64,000 nt of DNA from Casp-actino8 sp964513215 (GTDB taxonomy: Bacteria > Actinomycetota > Acidimicrobiia > Acidimicrobiales > Ilumatobacteraceae), in assembly GCA_964513215.1 (NCBI GenBank), contig CAZELU010000004.1, forward strand, positions 16,476-80,475, given 5' to 3'. The notes beneath the pieces are model-generated. The model worked only from the letters and a program-made list of their open reading frames with translations. It was not told the DNA's origin and did no database searches. The position numbers were made by a program, and so were the translations under genes. Below are positions 26,561 through 36,516 of the stretch, piece by piece (position 1 is the first letter of the stretch; each line of letters starts with the position of its first letter).

Positions 26561-27799
26561 TCACACCGGCAAGTCGCCGGTGGCCTTCTTGGTGGTGCCG
26601 TTGTCGGTGAACGCCTTGATGGTGTTCTCGGCGATACGCATCTGATGGATCTCGTCGGCGCCATCGGCGAAACGAGCCCAACGAGCGTGCTGCATCATGT
26701 TCGCCAACGGAGTGTCGGTGGAATAGCCGAGGGCTCCGTGAACCTGAATGGCGCGGTCGATGATGCGGTTGAGGCTGTTGGCCACGAAGTGCTTGGCCAT
26801 CGACACCTCGGTCCGGAAGTCGTCGCCACGGTCGATCTTGTACGCGGCGTGGAGAACCATCAACTTGCACTGGTAGAGCTCCATCGCCGAATCGGCGATC
26901 ATCCACTGCACACCTTGCTTCTCGGCGAGGTACGAACCGTGCGAGTACCGCTTGAGTGAACGGTCGACCATCATGTCGAGCGCCATCTCGGCCTGGGCGA
27001 TCCAACGCATGCAGTGAGCCAGGCGCGCCGGCCCGAGACGGTACTGACCCAAGCGATGGCCGTTTCCGCGTCCGCCGAGGATCTGCGAGTCGTGCACACG
27101 CAGATCGTTGATCTGGATCTCGCTGTGACCACCCGGACCATGCATCGTCTCGACTTCTCGAACGTTGTTCCAGCCCTCGGCCGGCAGGTCGACGATGAAC
27201 GCCGTGTTGGCGCCGCGCGAACCTTCGGGGACGTCCATCTCGGTGCGGGCGATGAGGATGGCGAACTTGGCTCGGTTGGCTCCGGAGATGAACCACTTGT
27301 GACCATTGATGATCCACTCGTCGCCGTCCTTGATGGCGTGGGTACGGATGAGGGTGGGGTCGGAGCCAGCGACTTCGGGTTCGGTCATCGCAAAGCATGA
27401 CGAGGTGACGCCGTTGCACAACGGCTTCAGGTACTTCTCCTTCTGCTCGGGTGTTCCCCAGTGAAGGAGCGTGTGCATGTTCCCTTCGTCGGGGGCCTGG
27501 CAGTTGAGAACCCACGGACCAACGCGTGTCTTGGCCGCTTCCGACTGCACCATCGCCAGGGCAACGTGCCCGAGACCCATGCCACCCCATTCCTTGGGCA
27601 TGTGCGGCAACCACAGGCCTTGCTTGACGGCTTCCTTGCGAAGACGAATGAGTTCGCCGACGTAGGCGCGGTGCGAATCGGCATCCATCTCCTCGCGATG
27701 CCCGAATGGCTCGATCGCCGGCTTGATCGTGCCGTCCACGAAATCGCGCACCCGATCGCGAATCTGCTGATGCTCGTCCGACAACGTGAAGTCGATCAT
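26561..27799 (-). CDS. Acyl-CoA dehydrogenase family protein
   Basis: 412 residues from ATG 27799, which has a strong upstream AAGGGGG ribosome-binding sequence. FAD-binding flavoprotein with CFAMTEPEVAGSDPT and WFISGANRAKFAILIARTE in the middle domain, and IQVHGALGYSTDTPLANMMQHAR plus ADGADEIHQMRIAENTI at the C-terminus. These resemble the ACAD10/11 branch that takes long or branched acyl-CoA. The exact substrate is unknown. It is convergent with the acyl-CoA synthetase (adjacent stops) and divergent from menG. Confidence 0.92.
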   Translation of the reverse strand: MIDFTLSDEHQQIRDRVRDFVDGTIKPAIEPFGHREEMDADSHRAYVGELIRLRKEAVKQGLWLPHMPKEWGGMGLGHVALAMVQSEAAKTRVGPWVLNCQAPDEGNMHTLLHWGTPEQKEKYLKPLCNGVTSSCFAMTEPEVAGSDPTLIRTHAIKDGDEWIINGHKWFISGANRAKFAILIARTEMDVPEGSRGANTAFIVDLPAEGWNNVREVETMHGPGGHSEIQINDLRVHDSQILGGRGNGHRLGQYRLGPARLAHCMRWIAQAEMALDMMVDRSLKRYSHGSYLAEKQGVQWMIADSAMELYQCKLMVLHAAYKIDRGDDFRTEVSMAKHFVANSLNRIIDRAIQVHGALGYSTDTPLANMMQHARWARFADGADEIHQMRIAENTIKAFTDNGTTKKATGDLPV

Positions 27800-27900
27800 G
27801 GTGTCCCCCTTGAACTCACGAATCCCCTGCTGAGTCTGCCTGGCCGTGACCTCGGTCGGCGAGTCCGGAAGACCAGCGCGCCCGGCCTTAGCCTGACCCC

Positions 27901-28623
27901 GTGACGTCAGATCCGAAGTCCGCCTCCTGGGATACCGAGGCCCTCCCGAGCGGTCAGGCCAAGGTGACCGCGGTCCGAGAGATGTTCGACGCGATCGCAC
28001 CGCGCTACGACCTCGTCAACCGCATCATGACGTTTCGTCTCGACGTTCGCTGGCGGCGTTACGCAGTGAAGCGCCTCGCCCTGCCGCCGGGAAGCCGGGT
28101 GCTCGACCTGGCCAGTGGCACCGGCGACCTGTGCGTCGATCTGCGCCGCGCCGATCTGCACCCGCTCTCTTTCGATCTGAGTTTCGGAATGCTTCACGCC
28201 GACCGCAGTGGTGCGCCGAGAACCCAAGCCGACATCTTGCGCTTGCCCATCGGAGACGCATCGGTCGACGGTGTGACGTGCGGGTTCGCTCTGCGAAATC
28301 TGCTCGAGCTACCAGCTTTCTTCGCTGAACTCGCTCGCGTCGTTCGACCTGGAGGTCGCATCGCACTGCTCGACGTCGGCGTACCGCGCAACCGCCTCAT
28401 CCGCTGGGGCAATGGCATCTACTTCGGAAAGATCGTCCCGAAGATCGGGGGGTGGCTCTCCGATCCGGCGGCCTATCGCTACTTGCCCAAGAGCGTCGCC
28501 TACTTGCCGCCACCCGAGACGATGTTGGCTGAACTGCGCAAGGTCGGCTTCTCCGACGCCGAACACCGCGGACTGTCGGGCGGCATCACACAACTCATGG
28601 TCGCCACTCGCGACGCACGATGA
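27901..28623 (+). CDS. menG: Demethylmenaquinone methyltransferase
   Basis: SAM-dependent C-methylation, the last step of menaquinone synthesis. 240 residues of the UbiE/MenG family: MFDAIAPRYDLVNRIMTFRLDVRWRR at the N-terminus, SAM motif VLDLASGTGDLCVDL, and the C-terminal GLSGGITQLMVATR. The start is GTG 27901. The ATGA overlap with menF shows that the two are translated together. No ubiquinone genes are present, and five other men genes lie nearby, so menG is preferred to ubiE. Confidence 0.94.
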   Translation: MTSDPKSASWDTEALPSGQAKVTAVREMFDAIAPRYDLVNRIMTFRLDVRWRRYAVKRLALPPGSRVLDLASGTGDLCVDLRRADLHPLSFDLSFGMLHADRSGAPRTQADILRLPIGDASVDGVTCGFALRNLLELPAFFAELARVVRPGGRIALLDVGVPRNRLIRWGNGIYFGKIVPKIGGWLSDPAAYRYLPKSVAYLPPPETMLAELRKVGFSDAEHRGLSGGITQLMVATRDAR

Positions 28624-29804
28624 GAGCCGTCACTCGACTTCTCGAACACGAGGTCGATCTGAACGACGTTTGCCGCCACGACGGCCTCCTGTTCGTTCGC
28701 AACGGAATCGGTGTGGCCGGCCGAGGACGCGCGGCAACGGTGAGCGCCGACGACACCGTCGACTTCCTCGCTGCGATCGATCATGACGACGCCTCCGCCG
28801 GTCGAGCCGGTCCGGTGGCGCTCGGATGCCTACCTTTCCGCCCCGGCGCACCGGCCGACTTCGTGGTCCCGGCGGTGATCGTCCGCAAGACAGGCGATGG
28901 TGGGGTGTTCATCACCACCATTGGTCAACCCTCCGAATCCGACCTTCGCCTCGCCGAGACGTCGACTGCTCCGGTCGCAGCATCCTTCCGAGTCGGACCC
29001 CGCACGCCGATCGACACGTATCGACGTGCCGTGGAAATCGGTCGCGATGCGGTGCGCCGCGGAGACCTCACCAAGGTCGTGATCGCGCGCGAAGTCGGCG
29101 TGGAGAGCGATCAGCCGCTCGACGTGCACGCGATCCTGCTGCGTCTGAGAAGCGCGTTCGGGGCCAGCTACCGCTACAGCATCGACGGACTGATCGGCGC
29201 CTCACCCGAACTTCTGGTTTCTGTCGATGGCGATGTGGTTCGCTCGCATCCATTGGCCGGCACGACTCCGCGCACCGGAGATCCGGCCACCGACGAAGCA
29301 CTGGCCAAGAAACTCGTGGCCAGCATGAAGGACCAAGTCGAGCACCGCGTGGTGATCGACGTCGTACACGACGCGTTGTTGCCGTGGTGCAGCTACCTCG
29401 ATTGGGAGCCCGAACCCTCGGTCATCAAGGTGGCCAACGTTCAACACCTCGGAACCTCGATCGAAGGTCGACTGTCCGAACCGCGACCCCACGTGGTCGC
29501 GCTGGCTCGCCTACTTTCGCCGACGCCCGCTCTCGGCGGCCATCCGCGCGCGGGGGCGATCGAACTCATCGAGGCGAACGAAGGCTTCGAACGTGGCCGG
29601 TACGGCGGCGCCGTGGGCTGGGTCGATTGGGCCGGTAACGGTGAGTTCGCGGTCACCATTCGCTGCGCAGAGTTGTCGGCTGACCGTCGATCGGCGCGCC
29701 TCATCGCCGGAGGTGGCATCGTGGCCGACAGCGATGTCGACGCCGAACTGGCCGAGACTCAGGCCAAGTTCCAGGCCATGTTGTCGGCGATCGTCAGGCC
29801 GTAG
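28620..29804 (+). CDS. menF: Isochorismate synthase
   Basis: Chorismate-utilising enzyme, first step of menaquinone synthesis. 394 residues with the chorismate-binding domain: DAVRRGDLTKVVIAREV (catalytic Lys), RYSIDGLIGASPELLVSVDGD, SHPLAGTTPRTGD, VEHRVVIDVVHDALLPW, LGGHPRAGAIELIEANEGFERGRYGG and FAVTIRCAEL. The Lys in TKVVIAREV fits isochorismate rather than anthranilate synthase. Coupled to menG; its 3' end overlaps the convergent menD by 11 nt. Confidence 0.92.
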   Translation: MRAVTRLLEHEVDLNDVCRHDGLLFVRNGIGVAGRGRAATVSADDTVDFLAAIDHDDASAGRAGPVALGCLPFRPGAPADFVVPAVIVRKTGDGGVFITTIGQPSESDLRLAETSTAPVAASFRVGPRTPIDTYRRAVEIGRDAVRRGDLTKVVIAREVGVESDQPLDVHAILLRLRSAFGASYRYSIDGLIGASPELLVSVDGDVVRSHPLAGTTPRTGDPATDEALAKKLVASMKDQVEHRVVIDVVHDALLPWCSYLDWEPEPSVIKVANVQHLGTSIEGRLSEPRPHVVALARLLSPTPALGGHPRAGAIELIEANEGFERGRYGGAVGWVDWAGNGEFAVTIRCAELSADRRSARLIAGGGIVADSDVDAELAETQAKFQAMLSAIVRP

Positions 29805-31473
29805 CAGCAGCCACTGCCGAGTGCAGATGCCGGTGCACGTCGACGTCCCCTCGACGATCGGTGGGCACGACGATCAGCGATGGACCCCGGCGAGACAGCG
29901 CTTCTTCGAGTTCCGACCGTGACGACACGATGGATGTGCTCAGACCATGCGCGTGGCCCAACGCAGCCAGATCGGCGCCGTGCGGAGTTCCGAACAGCTT
30001 CTCGAAGCGCTCGGCTTCCACCACCGAAGCCTGGGGCAGATAGTGGAAGATGCCGCCGCCGTCGTTGTCGGTGACGACGATGCGCACGTCGACGCCTCGA
30101 CGTGCCAAGCCGGCCAGCGACGACGAGTCGTGAAGCAGGGCAACGTCGCCGATCGACACTCCGACCGGGCCTTCGGTCGCGCAGGCGACGCCGACGGCGG
30201 TCGCGATGACCCCGTCGATGCCGTTGGCACCGCGATTCGAGTGCACCACCAAGTGATCGGAACGGCCGCCGAACCATTCGAGGTCGCGCACCGGCATCGA
30301 CGACGACACGACGAGATGCGATCCACTCGGAAGACTGGCCGCCAGGCACCGAGCGGCTAACGGCCCCGACATGACGAGGTCGTTCAGAGCACGATCGATC
30401 GACTCCGACGCCGCCGCCTCGGCCCGACACCACTCCGCGCACCACGACGTGTCGGAGGCATGGGAAGACCGTGAGGGCGACACCTCTGCGGCCAGTGCCA
30501 ACGCCCAAGCCGTGGGGTCAGCAACGATATGCGTTGCGACACGAGCATCGGGATCGAAGAACTGCGGATGCGCCGACACATGAATCTGCTCGATCCCGAG
30601 CGACGTGAACCACTGTCCAGTGACCTTCGAGGCCGGAGATTCACCGATGCGCAGCACGATGTCGGGTCGATGATTCGCGGCGAACGATTCGGCGCGAACG
30701 AGCGAATCGAAGTGTCGCACCACTCGCGCACCGCGACAGATCGCTCGTGGTTCGGCGAACACCGGCCAGTCGAGCGCCGTCGCCAAGTCGTCGACCGCTG
30801 TTCCCGAGCCTCGACCGGCGACGATCACTCCGCGCCGACCCGACACGTGAGCGGCTAGCACCGCGATTTCTTCGCGCGCCACCATGGATCGGCCGCGGAG
30901 GGTGACGATCGCGCGATGAGCCGCATCGTCGACGACGCCGTCGCCCACCAAGGGTTCGCGGAACGGAAGATTGAGATGGACCGGTCCGGGACGACCCGAC
31001 GTCGATGCATCGACGCAGTGAGCCGCCAGCGATGGCCAACGGGCTTGCGTCGACCAATCGGCCACACCCGGATCGTGGAACCAACGCACCGACGATCCGA
31101 ACAGCTTGATCTGGTCGATCGTTTGCGGCGCACCCACGTCGCGCAGTTCGGGCGGACGATCACCCGTGATGACGAGAAGCGGGACCGCCGACAAGTCGGC
31201 TTCGATCACCGCTGCGTGGAAGTGAGCCGCGGCGGTGCCGCTGGTGCACAACGCGATGGCCGGACGACCGGTGGCCACACCGAAACCGAGGGCGGCAAAG
31301 GCGGTCGAGCGTTCGTCGAGCAAGACCTCGACCCGCCAACCCGGCGACCGATCGAGGGCCAGCGCCATCGGTGTGGAGCGCGAACCCGGCGCCACGAATG
31401 CGGTGTCGAGACCGAGAGCCGACCACTGGGCGACGAGAGTCGCGCAGAACGACGCTTGTGCATCCGCGGTCAC
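29794..31473 (-). CDS. menD: 2-succinyl-5-enolpyruvyl-6-hydroxy-3-cyclohexene-1-carboxylate synthase
   Basis: ThDP-dependent addition of succinic semialdehyde to isochorismate. 559 residues. The N-terminal Pyr domain has APGSRSTPMALAL, LDERSTAFAALGFGVATGR and ALCTSGTAAAHFHAAVIEA; VITGDRPPELRDVGAPQTIDQ follows; the PP domain has SIGDVALLHDSSSL and VTDNDGGGIFHYLPQA, the Mg-ThDP site. Opposite strand to menG-menF and divergent from the DsbA-like/menH pair, so the men genes are split between at least two transcripts. Confidence 0.95.
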   Translation of the reverse strand: MTADAQASFCATLVAQWSALGLDTAFVAPGSRSTPMALALDRSPGWRVEVLLDERSTAFAALGFGVATGRPAIALCTSGTAAAHFHAAVIEADLSAVPLLVITGDRPPELRDVGAPQTIDQIKLFGSSVRWFHDPGVADWSTQARWPSLAAHCVDASTSGRPGPVHLNLPFREPLVGDGVVDDAAHRAIVTLRGRSMVAREEIAVLAAHVSGRRGVIVAGRGSGTAVDDLATALDWPVFAEPRAICRGARVVRHFDSLVRAESFAANHRPDIVLRIGESPASKVTGQWFTSLGIEQIHVSAHPQFFDPDARVATHIVADPTAWALALAAEVSPSRSSHASDTSWCAEWCRAEAAASESIDRALNDLVMSGPLAARCLAASLPSGSHLVVSSSMPVRDLEWFGGRSDHLVVHSNRGANGIDGVIATAVGVACATEGPVGVSIGDVALLHDSSSLAGLARRGVDVRIVVTDNDGGGIFHYLPQASVVEAERFEKLFGTPHGADLAALGHAHGLSTSIVSSRSELEEALSRRGPSLIVVPTDRRGDVDVHRHLHSAVAAATA

Positions 31474-31533
31474 GTCCCGAACGCTACGGCCACAGGACCG
31501 GCCTGCCCCCGTCCAAGCCGTAGGGTGACCGAT

Positions 31534-32205
31534 GTGACGGCTTCACTGACCATCGACATCTGGTCCGACGTGGTGTGCCCGTGGTGCTACATCGGCAAAC
31601 GGAGATTCGAGCTCGCGCTCGAGCGAGTTCGCGCCGAGGCACCCGACCTGCAGATCGACATTCGCTACCGCGCGTATCAACTCGACCCCAGTGCCCCGAG
31701 CACGTCATCCACGCCGGTCCGCGAGGCCTACGCCCGAAAGTTCGGCGGCCCTGAGCGGGCCGATGCGATCCTTCGACACCTCACCGAGACAGCAGCGGCC
31801 GATGGTCTCGACTTCCGCTTCGACATCGCCCAACGCTCGAACACCGTTCTCTCGCACCGAGTGCTGTGGTGGGTGGCCGAGCAACAGGGACTCGACGCTC
31901 AAGCGCGCGTGAAAGAACGACTGCTCAAGGCCTACTTCACCGATGGCGAGAACGTGGGCGACCCGCAACGACTCGCCACCATCGTGGCCGACGAACTCGG
32001 CGTCAGCGTCGAGACGGTCGTCGCGTTCCTCGAGTCCGGACTCGGTTCGTCGGAAGTGGCCGACGAACTGCAGCGAGCCGTCGAACACGACATAACGGGA
32101 GTTCCCACCTACGTGATCAACGGGGCCTGGGCCATTCCCGGTGCACAAGATCCCGACACGTTCGAACGAGTCCTTCTCCGCGCGGCGGCCAACGCGCGTT
32201 CATGA
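31534..32205 (+). CDS. DsbA-family oxidoreductase (FrnE-like)
   Basis: 223 residues with a thioredoxin fold carrying the CxxC motif CPWC in IWSDVVCPWCYIGKRRF (residues ~10-26), a helical insertion, and the cis-Pro loop GVPTYVINGAWAIPGAQ. There is no signal peptide, so it is predicted to be cytoplasmic like FrnE. The start is GTG 31534, with GTG 31525 as an alternative; an upstream open frame to 30916 lies antisense to menD. It is coupled to menH by an ATGA overlap. Confidence 0.9.
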   Translation: MTASLTIDIWSDVVCPWCYIGKRRFELALERVRAEAPDLQIDIRYRAYQLDPSAPSTSSTPVREAYARKFGGPERADAILRHLTETAAADGLDFRFDIAQRSNTVLSHRVLWWVAEQQGLDAQARVKERLLKAYFTDGENVGDPQRLATIVADELGVSVETVVAFLESGLGSSEVADELQRAVEHDITGVPTYVINGAWAIPGAQDPDTFERVLLRAAANARS

Positions 32206-32984
32206 TCGACTCGTTGCACTTCGCCACGACGCGCCGACCGGGCAACGTCCGCCATCTCGCTTTCATACACGGATTCACCCAGACCTCGCGCTCCTGGGCG
32301 CCCATCATCACTGCACTCGGTGACGACATCGACGTCACCTGTTTCGACGCTCCCGGTCACGGTGACTCGGCCCGGGTGCGGGGCGATGTCACCCGAACCG
32401 CTGATCTCGTCGCGACTCACCTTCGAGAGCAAGCTCGCGGGACGGTGCTGGTGGGTTACTCGATGGGCGGACGCATCGCGCTCGATCTGGCGGTGCGACA
32501 TCAATCGACGCTCCGAGGTCTGGTCCTCATCAGCGCGACGGCTGGCCTGCGAACCGAGGCCGAGCGTGTCGAACGACAGCAGCGCGACGAGGTCCTCGCT
32601 CAACGGATCGAGGCCATTGGCGTCGCGCGGTTCGTCGACGAGTGGTTGGCGCAGGACTTGTTCGCGACCCTCACCGAGACGCAGAGCAATCGAGACGACC
32701 GGCGGCGCAACTCTGCCACTGGTCTGGCCGCCAGTTTGCGTGAATGCGGAGTCGGGTCACAGGATCCTTTGTGGGATCGACTCCCCGCTCTCGATCTTCC
32801 GACTTTGCTGATCGTCGGTGAACTCGACTCGAAGTTCTGCGGCCTGGCCGAGCAGATGAAGACGTCCATCGGCGCCAACGCCACGATCGCCGTCTTGAGC
32901 GGGGCCGGTCACACTGCACATCTCGAACGTCCGATCGAGACGACGGCGGCCATTCGCCGCTGGCTCGACGAGAATCGTCTCTGA
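32202..32984 (+). CDS. menH: Alpha/beta hydrolase, probable SHCHC synthase
   Basis: 260 residues. The hydrolase fold has the nucleophile elbow GYSMGG, the oxyanion region HGFTQTSRSWAPI, the acid in VGELDSKFCGLAEQM and the His in SGAGHTAHLERP. This pattern and the surrounding menD and menA genes fit MenH, which removes pyruvate from SEPHCHC. A general esterase cannot be excluded from sequence alone. ATG 32202 overlaps the stop of the DsbA-like gene; longer in-frame starts would lie inside that gene. Confidence 0.8.
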   Translation: MIDSLHFATTRRPGNVRHLAFIHGFTQTSRSWAPIITALGDDIDVTCFDAPGHGDSARVRGDVTRTADLVATHLREQARGTVLVGYSMGGRIALDLAVRHQSTLRGLVLISATAGLRTEAERVERQQRDEVLAQRIEAIGVARFVDEWLAQDLFATLTETQSNRDDRRRNSATGLAASLRECGVGSQDPLWDRLPALDLPTLLIVGELDSKFCGLAEQMKTSIGANATIAVLSGAGHTAHLERPIETTAAIRRWLDENRL

Positions 32985-33012
32985 CCGGCTCGCGCCGATC
33001 GGATCATGACGA

Positions 33013-33876
33013 TCAGCCGACGAGCGCGATTCCGACGGTGGCGAGTGTTCCGACGATCAACTGGAATCGACCGGTGTCTCCGAGCACGGCGATGAGCCCT
33101 CGACCGCGAACACCACGCAACACGCCGCGCACCGGCTTGCGCAACCACGGCACCGCAAGCAATCCGAGTAGAGATCCCGGTCGCCACGGTGCCGCAACGA
33201 CCAACAGGACGAGTGCGACCAGCATGAACCCGGCGTAGAGGCGTCGCGTCCGTTCGTCGCCGAGCCGCACCGCGAGCGTGCGCTTGCCGACTTTCGTGTC
33301 GCCTTCGATGTCGCGAAGGTTGTTGGTCACGAGCAATGCGCAGGCGAGCGATCCCGCTGAGGATCCGATCAGCCACGACACGAACGGCAGTCGCTCGATC
33401 ACCACGTACACCGTGCCGAGCGTCGCCACCAGTCCGAAGAACACGAAGACGAAGATTTCGCCGAGGCCGAGATAGCCGTACGGCTTGGGGCCGCCCGTGT
33501 AGCCCCAGGCGGCCAAGACCGCCACGATGCCGACCAAGATCAGCCACCACGTGGTCGCGGACGCCAGCACCAATCCGGCCAGAGCCGCCACACCGAAGGC
33601 CGAGAACGCTGCCTGCTTCACTTCACTGGGTGTCGCGAGTCCGGATGCCACCAATCGAGTCGGCCCGACCCGTTCGTCGTCGGTGCCACGCACTCCGTCG
33701 CTGTAGTCGTTCGCGTAGTTGACGCCCACCTGCAGAGCGAGGCTCACGATGCCGGCCGGCACGACTCGCCACCACACCGCACCGGTCTCTCCCACGGCCA
33801 GCGACGCACCCATCGCTACGGGAACCACCGCGGCCGGCAACGTTCGCAGTCGAGCACCCACGAGCCAGCGATTCAC
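33013..33876 (-). CDS. menA: 1,4-dihydroxy-2-naphthoate polyprenyltransferase
   Basis: Attaches the isoprenoid tail to DHNA in the membrane. 287 residues, 8-9 hydrophobic segments. The first Asp-rich motif is NYANDYSDGVRGTDDERVGP and the second is NNLRDIEGDTKVGKRTLAVRLG, both needed for Mg-diphosphate binding in UbiA-type enzymes. It is convergent with menH (28 nt) and divergent from the amidase (34 nt). Confidence 0.95.
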   Translation of the reverse strand: MNRWLVGARLRTLPAAVVPVAMGASLAVGETGAVWWRVVPAGIVSLALQVGVNYANDYSDGVRGTDDERVGPTRLVASGLATPSEVKQAAFSAFGVAALAGLVLASATTWWLILVGIVAVLAAWGYTGGPKPYGYLGLGEIFVFVFFGLVATLGTVYVVIERLPFVSWLIGSSAGSLACALLVTNNLRDIEGDTKVGKRTLAVRLGDERTRRLYAGFMLVALVLLVVAAPWRPGSLLGLLAVPWLRKPVRGVLRGVRGRGLIAVLGDTGRFQLIVGTLATVGIALVG

Positions 33877-33910
33877 GAAGCGAGACTAACCTTCGCGCCG
33901 AGGGGGTCGA

Positions 33911-35314
33911 GTGATGGAACTCTGGAAGATGAATGCGGCCGAATTGGCATCGATGATCGCCAAGCGGGAAGTGTCGAGTCGCGAAGTGGTCGACGCGCAC
34001 CTCGCGCGCATCGATGCCGTCAATCCGAGGCTCAACGCAGTGGTGCGCCGACTCGATGCAGATGCCCGAGCGGCCGCCGACAGCGCCGATGCTGCCGTCA
34101 AAGCCGGTGAACGGTTGGGACCGCTCCACGGCGTTCCGTTCACGGTGAAGGAGAACATCGACCTAGCCGGTACACCGACCACGAATTCGGTGCCGGCACT
34201 GGCCGAGGCTGTTTCACCGAGCGATGCTCCCGTGGTCGAACGCATGCGTGGAGCCGGCGCCATTCCGATCGGGCGCACCAACTTGCCCGACATGGGGTTG
34301 CGCATTCACACCGATTCGGCCCTTCATGGACTCACGCGCAATCCGTGGCACCACGATCGCACGACGGGTGGTTCGAGTGGTGGCGAAGCATCGGCTCTCG
34401 CCTCGGGCATGAGCCCCATCGGACTCGGCAACGACGTCGGTGGATCACTACGCAACCCTGCGCACTGTTGCGGTGTCTCGTCCATCAAGCCGACCGTTGG
34501 TGTGGTTCCGTGGGCGACCGAGATTCCCCCCACCGCACTCAACCTCGCGTTCCAACTCATGGTCGTGGAGGGCGTGTTGGCCCGCCGGGTGTCGGACGTG
34601 CGCATCGGATTCGACATCGTGCGCGGAGCCCATCGACGTGATCCCTACTCGGTGCCCGCCGATCTGCGTGGTGCACCCACTGATCGGAAGTGGCGAGTGG
34701 CCGTACTAGCCGAGCCGCCGGGTGGCCGCACCGATCCCGGAATTGCCGAAGTCGTTCGGGCCGCCGGTCGCACGCTCGCCGATGCCGGCCACCACGTCGA
34801 AGAAGCCACGCCGCCCGACTACGAAGAGTGCATCGACATGTGGGGCGCCACTCTCAACGGCGACCTCGCCGTAGTGCAACCATTGCTAGAAGCCGTCATG
34901 GGCGAAGGTGGACGCACGTTCCTTCAGTACGGTCGCGAGCTGCTCACCAGCGCCGACCAAGCGACCATGAGCGCCATTCACATGCGTCGCTTCGAAGTCG
35001 CAGCCAAGTGGGCACAGTGGTTCGAGCACTACGACGTGCTGCTCTGCCCCACGTGGTCGATGGCTGCCTTCGAACACGGCGCTGACATCGCGTCTCTCGA
35101 CGGCGCCAAGGCCACGTTCGAGACTTTCCGCGCAGTGCTGGCTCCCAATCTGTTCGGTAGTCCGGCTGCCGTGGTACCGGCCGGACTTTCCGATGGTCTT
35201 CCGGTCGGCGTGCAGGTCGCGTCGTGGCGCTTCAAGGATCTGGTGTGCCTCGACGTCGCGGCTCATCTCGACGAAGCCATGGGAGTACGTACTCCCATCG
35301 ATCCGACCTGGTGA
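33911..35314 (+). CDS. Amidase-signature family hydrolase
   Basis: 467 residues. The Ser-cisSer-Lys triad is visible: Lys in VPFTVKENID (~residue 79), the cis-Ser in RTTGGSSGGEASAL, and the nucleophile Ser in GNDVGGSLRNPAHCCG. The substrate is not assignable, and it does not look like GatA in context. Starts at GTG 33911 or the adjacent ATG 33914. It interrupts the men genes, standing between menA and menE. Confidence 0.88.
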   Translation: MMELWKMNAAELASMIAKREVSSREVVDAHLARIDAVNPRLNAVVRRLDADARAAADSADAAVKAGERLGPLHGVPFTVKENIDLAGTPTTNSVPALAEAVSPSDAPVVERMRGAGAIPIGRTNLPDMGLRIHTDSALHGLTRNPWHHDRTTGGSSGGEASALASGMSPIGLGNDVGGSLRNPAHCCGVSSIKPTVGVVPWATEIPPTALNLAFQLMVVEGVLARRVSDVRIGFDIVRGAHRRDPYSVPADLRGAPTDRKWRVAVLAEPPGGRTDPGIAEVVRAAGRTLADAGHHVEEATPPDYEECIDMWGATLNGDLAVVQPLLEAVMGEGGRTFLQYGRELLTSADQATMSAIHMRRFEVAAKWAQWFEHYDVLLCPTWSMAAFEHGADIASLDGAKATFETFRAVLAPNLFGSPAAVVPAGLSDGLPVGVQVASWRFKDLVCLDVAAHLDEAMGVRTPIDPTW

Positions 35315-35379
35315 ACCCACGTGGTGATCTCACGTCACACTCCGACCCACACAGCGCAGGTCAGTCGTAACCTGATGAT

Positions 35380-36507
35380 GTGACCCGCCTGGTGGCGCTC
35401 GATATCGCGGCCAACGATGCGTTCGTCGCGCACGTGATCGAGATCTGGGCGTCGGGAGCGGCAGTGCTTCCGCTCGATCAGCGCCTCTCACACGCCGACA
35501 GGTCCGACCTGCTCCAACTCTTGGGCGCACACGAAGTCATCGACTCATCCGGGCGAACCGGTCTGACACATGGTCGCGAGCTCGAGCCCGGCGATGCCCT
35601 GGTGATCGCCACGAGTGGCAGCACTGGCGCACCCAAAGGCGTCGTGCACACGCACTCGTCCATCGCGGCGTCGTCGAATGCATCGCTGAAGCGCCTGCAG
35701 GGTTCGTCGTCCGATCACTGGCTGGCGTGTCTGCCATTGGCGCACATCGGAGGCTTCTCCGTCGTGAGTCGAGCTCTGGCGTGCGGTGCGGCGTTGACGG
35801 TTCGCCCCGATTCCGATCCCGAGACGGTGGCCGCCGCCATTCGTGCCGGCAGCAATCGAACCTCACTCGTTCCGACTCTGCTCGGACGCGTCGACGTCAG
35901 CGCCTTCCAGACCGTACTGATCGGTGGCGCTCGCCCGCCCGCCGATCGTCCAACCAATGTGATCGCCACCTACGGACTCACCGAGACAGGAAGCGGTGTG
36001 GTCTACGACGGCTGGGCGCTCGACGGTGTCGAGCTCTCGATCGGAGTCGACGAAGAAGTTCTCGTTCGCGGACCGATGCTCATGCGCGGTTATCGCGATG
36101 GAACCACCACGATCGACGAAGAGGGCTGGCTGCACACACGCGACTCGGGCTCGATCGACGCCAACGGCAAGTTGTCCGTGACCGGACGACTCGACGATCT
36201 GATCAAGACAGGTGGCGAGAAGGTGTGGCCCGAACAGGTCGAGCGGATTCTCGACACCCTCTACCCCGACCGCACATCGTGCATCGTCGGCGTTCCCGAT
36301 GATCAGTGGGGCGAGGCGGTGGTTCTCGTCACCGATCGAGACGGGCTCGCGCTCGATGACGTGCGCGGTCGCGTGAAGGATCTCCTTCCGGCCCGCTGCG
36401 CTCCGAAGCACATCGTGGTCGCCGACATTCCACGCACGACGAATGGAAAGATTCGCCGCAGCGAAGTGCGTCTGGTCGCCGAAAGAGTGCTGGCCGACGC
36501 CGACTAG
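35380..36507 (+). CDS. menE: o-Succinylbenzoate-CoA ligase
   Basis: AMP-forming ligase of the menaquinone route. 375 residues, short as usual for actinobacterial MenE. Motifs: ATSGSTGAPKGVVHTH, IATYGLTETGSGVVYDG, RDSGSIDANGKLSVTGRLDDLIKTGGEKVWPEQVE in part, and the C-terminal Lys in RTTNGKIRRSEVR. Its place among men genes supports the specific call over generic acyl-CoA ligase. menB and menC were not found in this window. The start is GTG 35380. Confidence 0.88.
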   Translation: MTRLVALDIAANDAFVAHVIEIWASGAAVLPLDQRLSHADRSDLLQLLGAHEVIDSSGRTGLTHGRELEPGDALVIATSGSTGAPKGVVHTHSSIAASSNASLKRLQGSSSDHWLACLPLAHIGGFSVVSRALACGAALTVRPDSDPETVAAAIRAGSNRTSLVPTLLGRVDVSAFQTVLIGGARPPADRPTNVIATYGLTETGSGVVYDGWALDGVELSIGVDEEVLVRGPMLMRGYRDGTTTIDEEGWLHTRDSGSIDANGKLSVTGRLDDLIKTGGEKVWPEQVERILDTLYPDRTSCIVGVPDDQWGEAVVLVTDRDGLALDDVRGRVKDLLPARCAPKHIVVADIPRTTNGKIRRSEVRLVAERVLADAD

Positions 36508-36516
36508 GGTCGCGTC

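Noticed and set aside
26564..26582. Perfect 7-bp inverted repeat CACCGGC-AAGTC-GCCGGTG between convergent genes as a terminator
   Set aside because: It lies within the last codons of the acyl-CoA dehydrogenase gene and has no T-run on either side; at this GC content it may be chance.
30916..31533. Extended N-terminus of the DsbA-like protein
   Set aside because: The extra ~200 residues are antisense to menD and lack any domain; the CPWC motif sits at the usual distance from GTG 31534.
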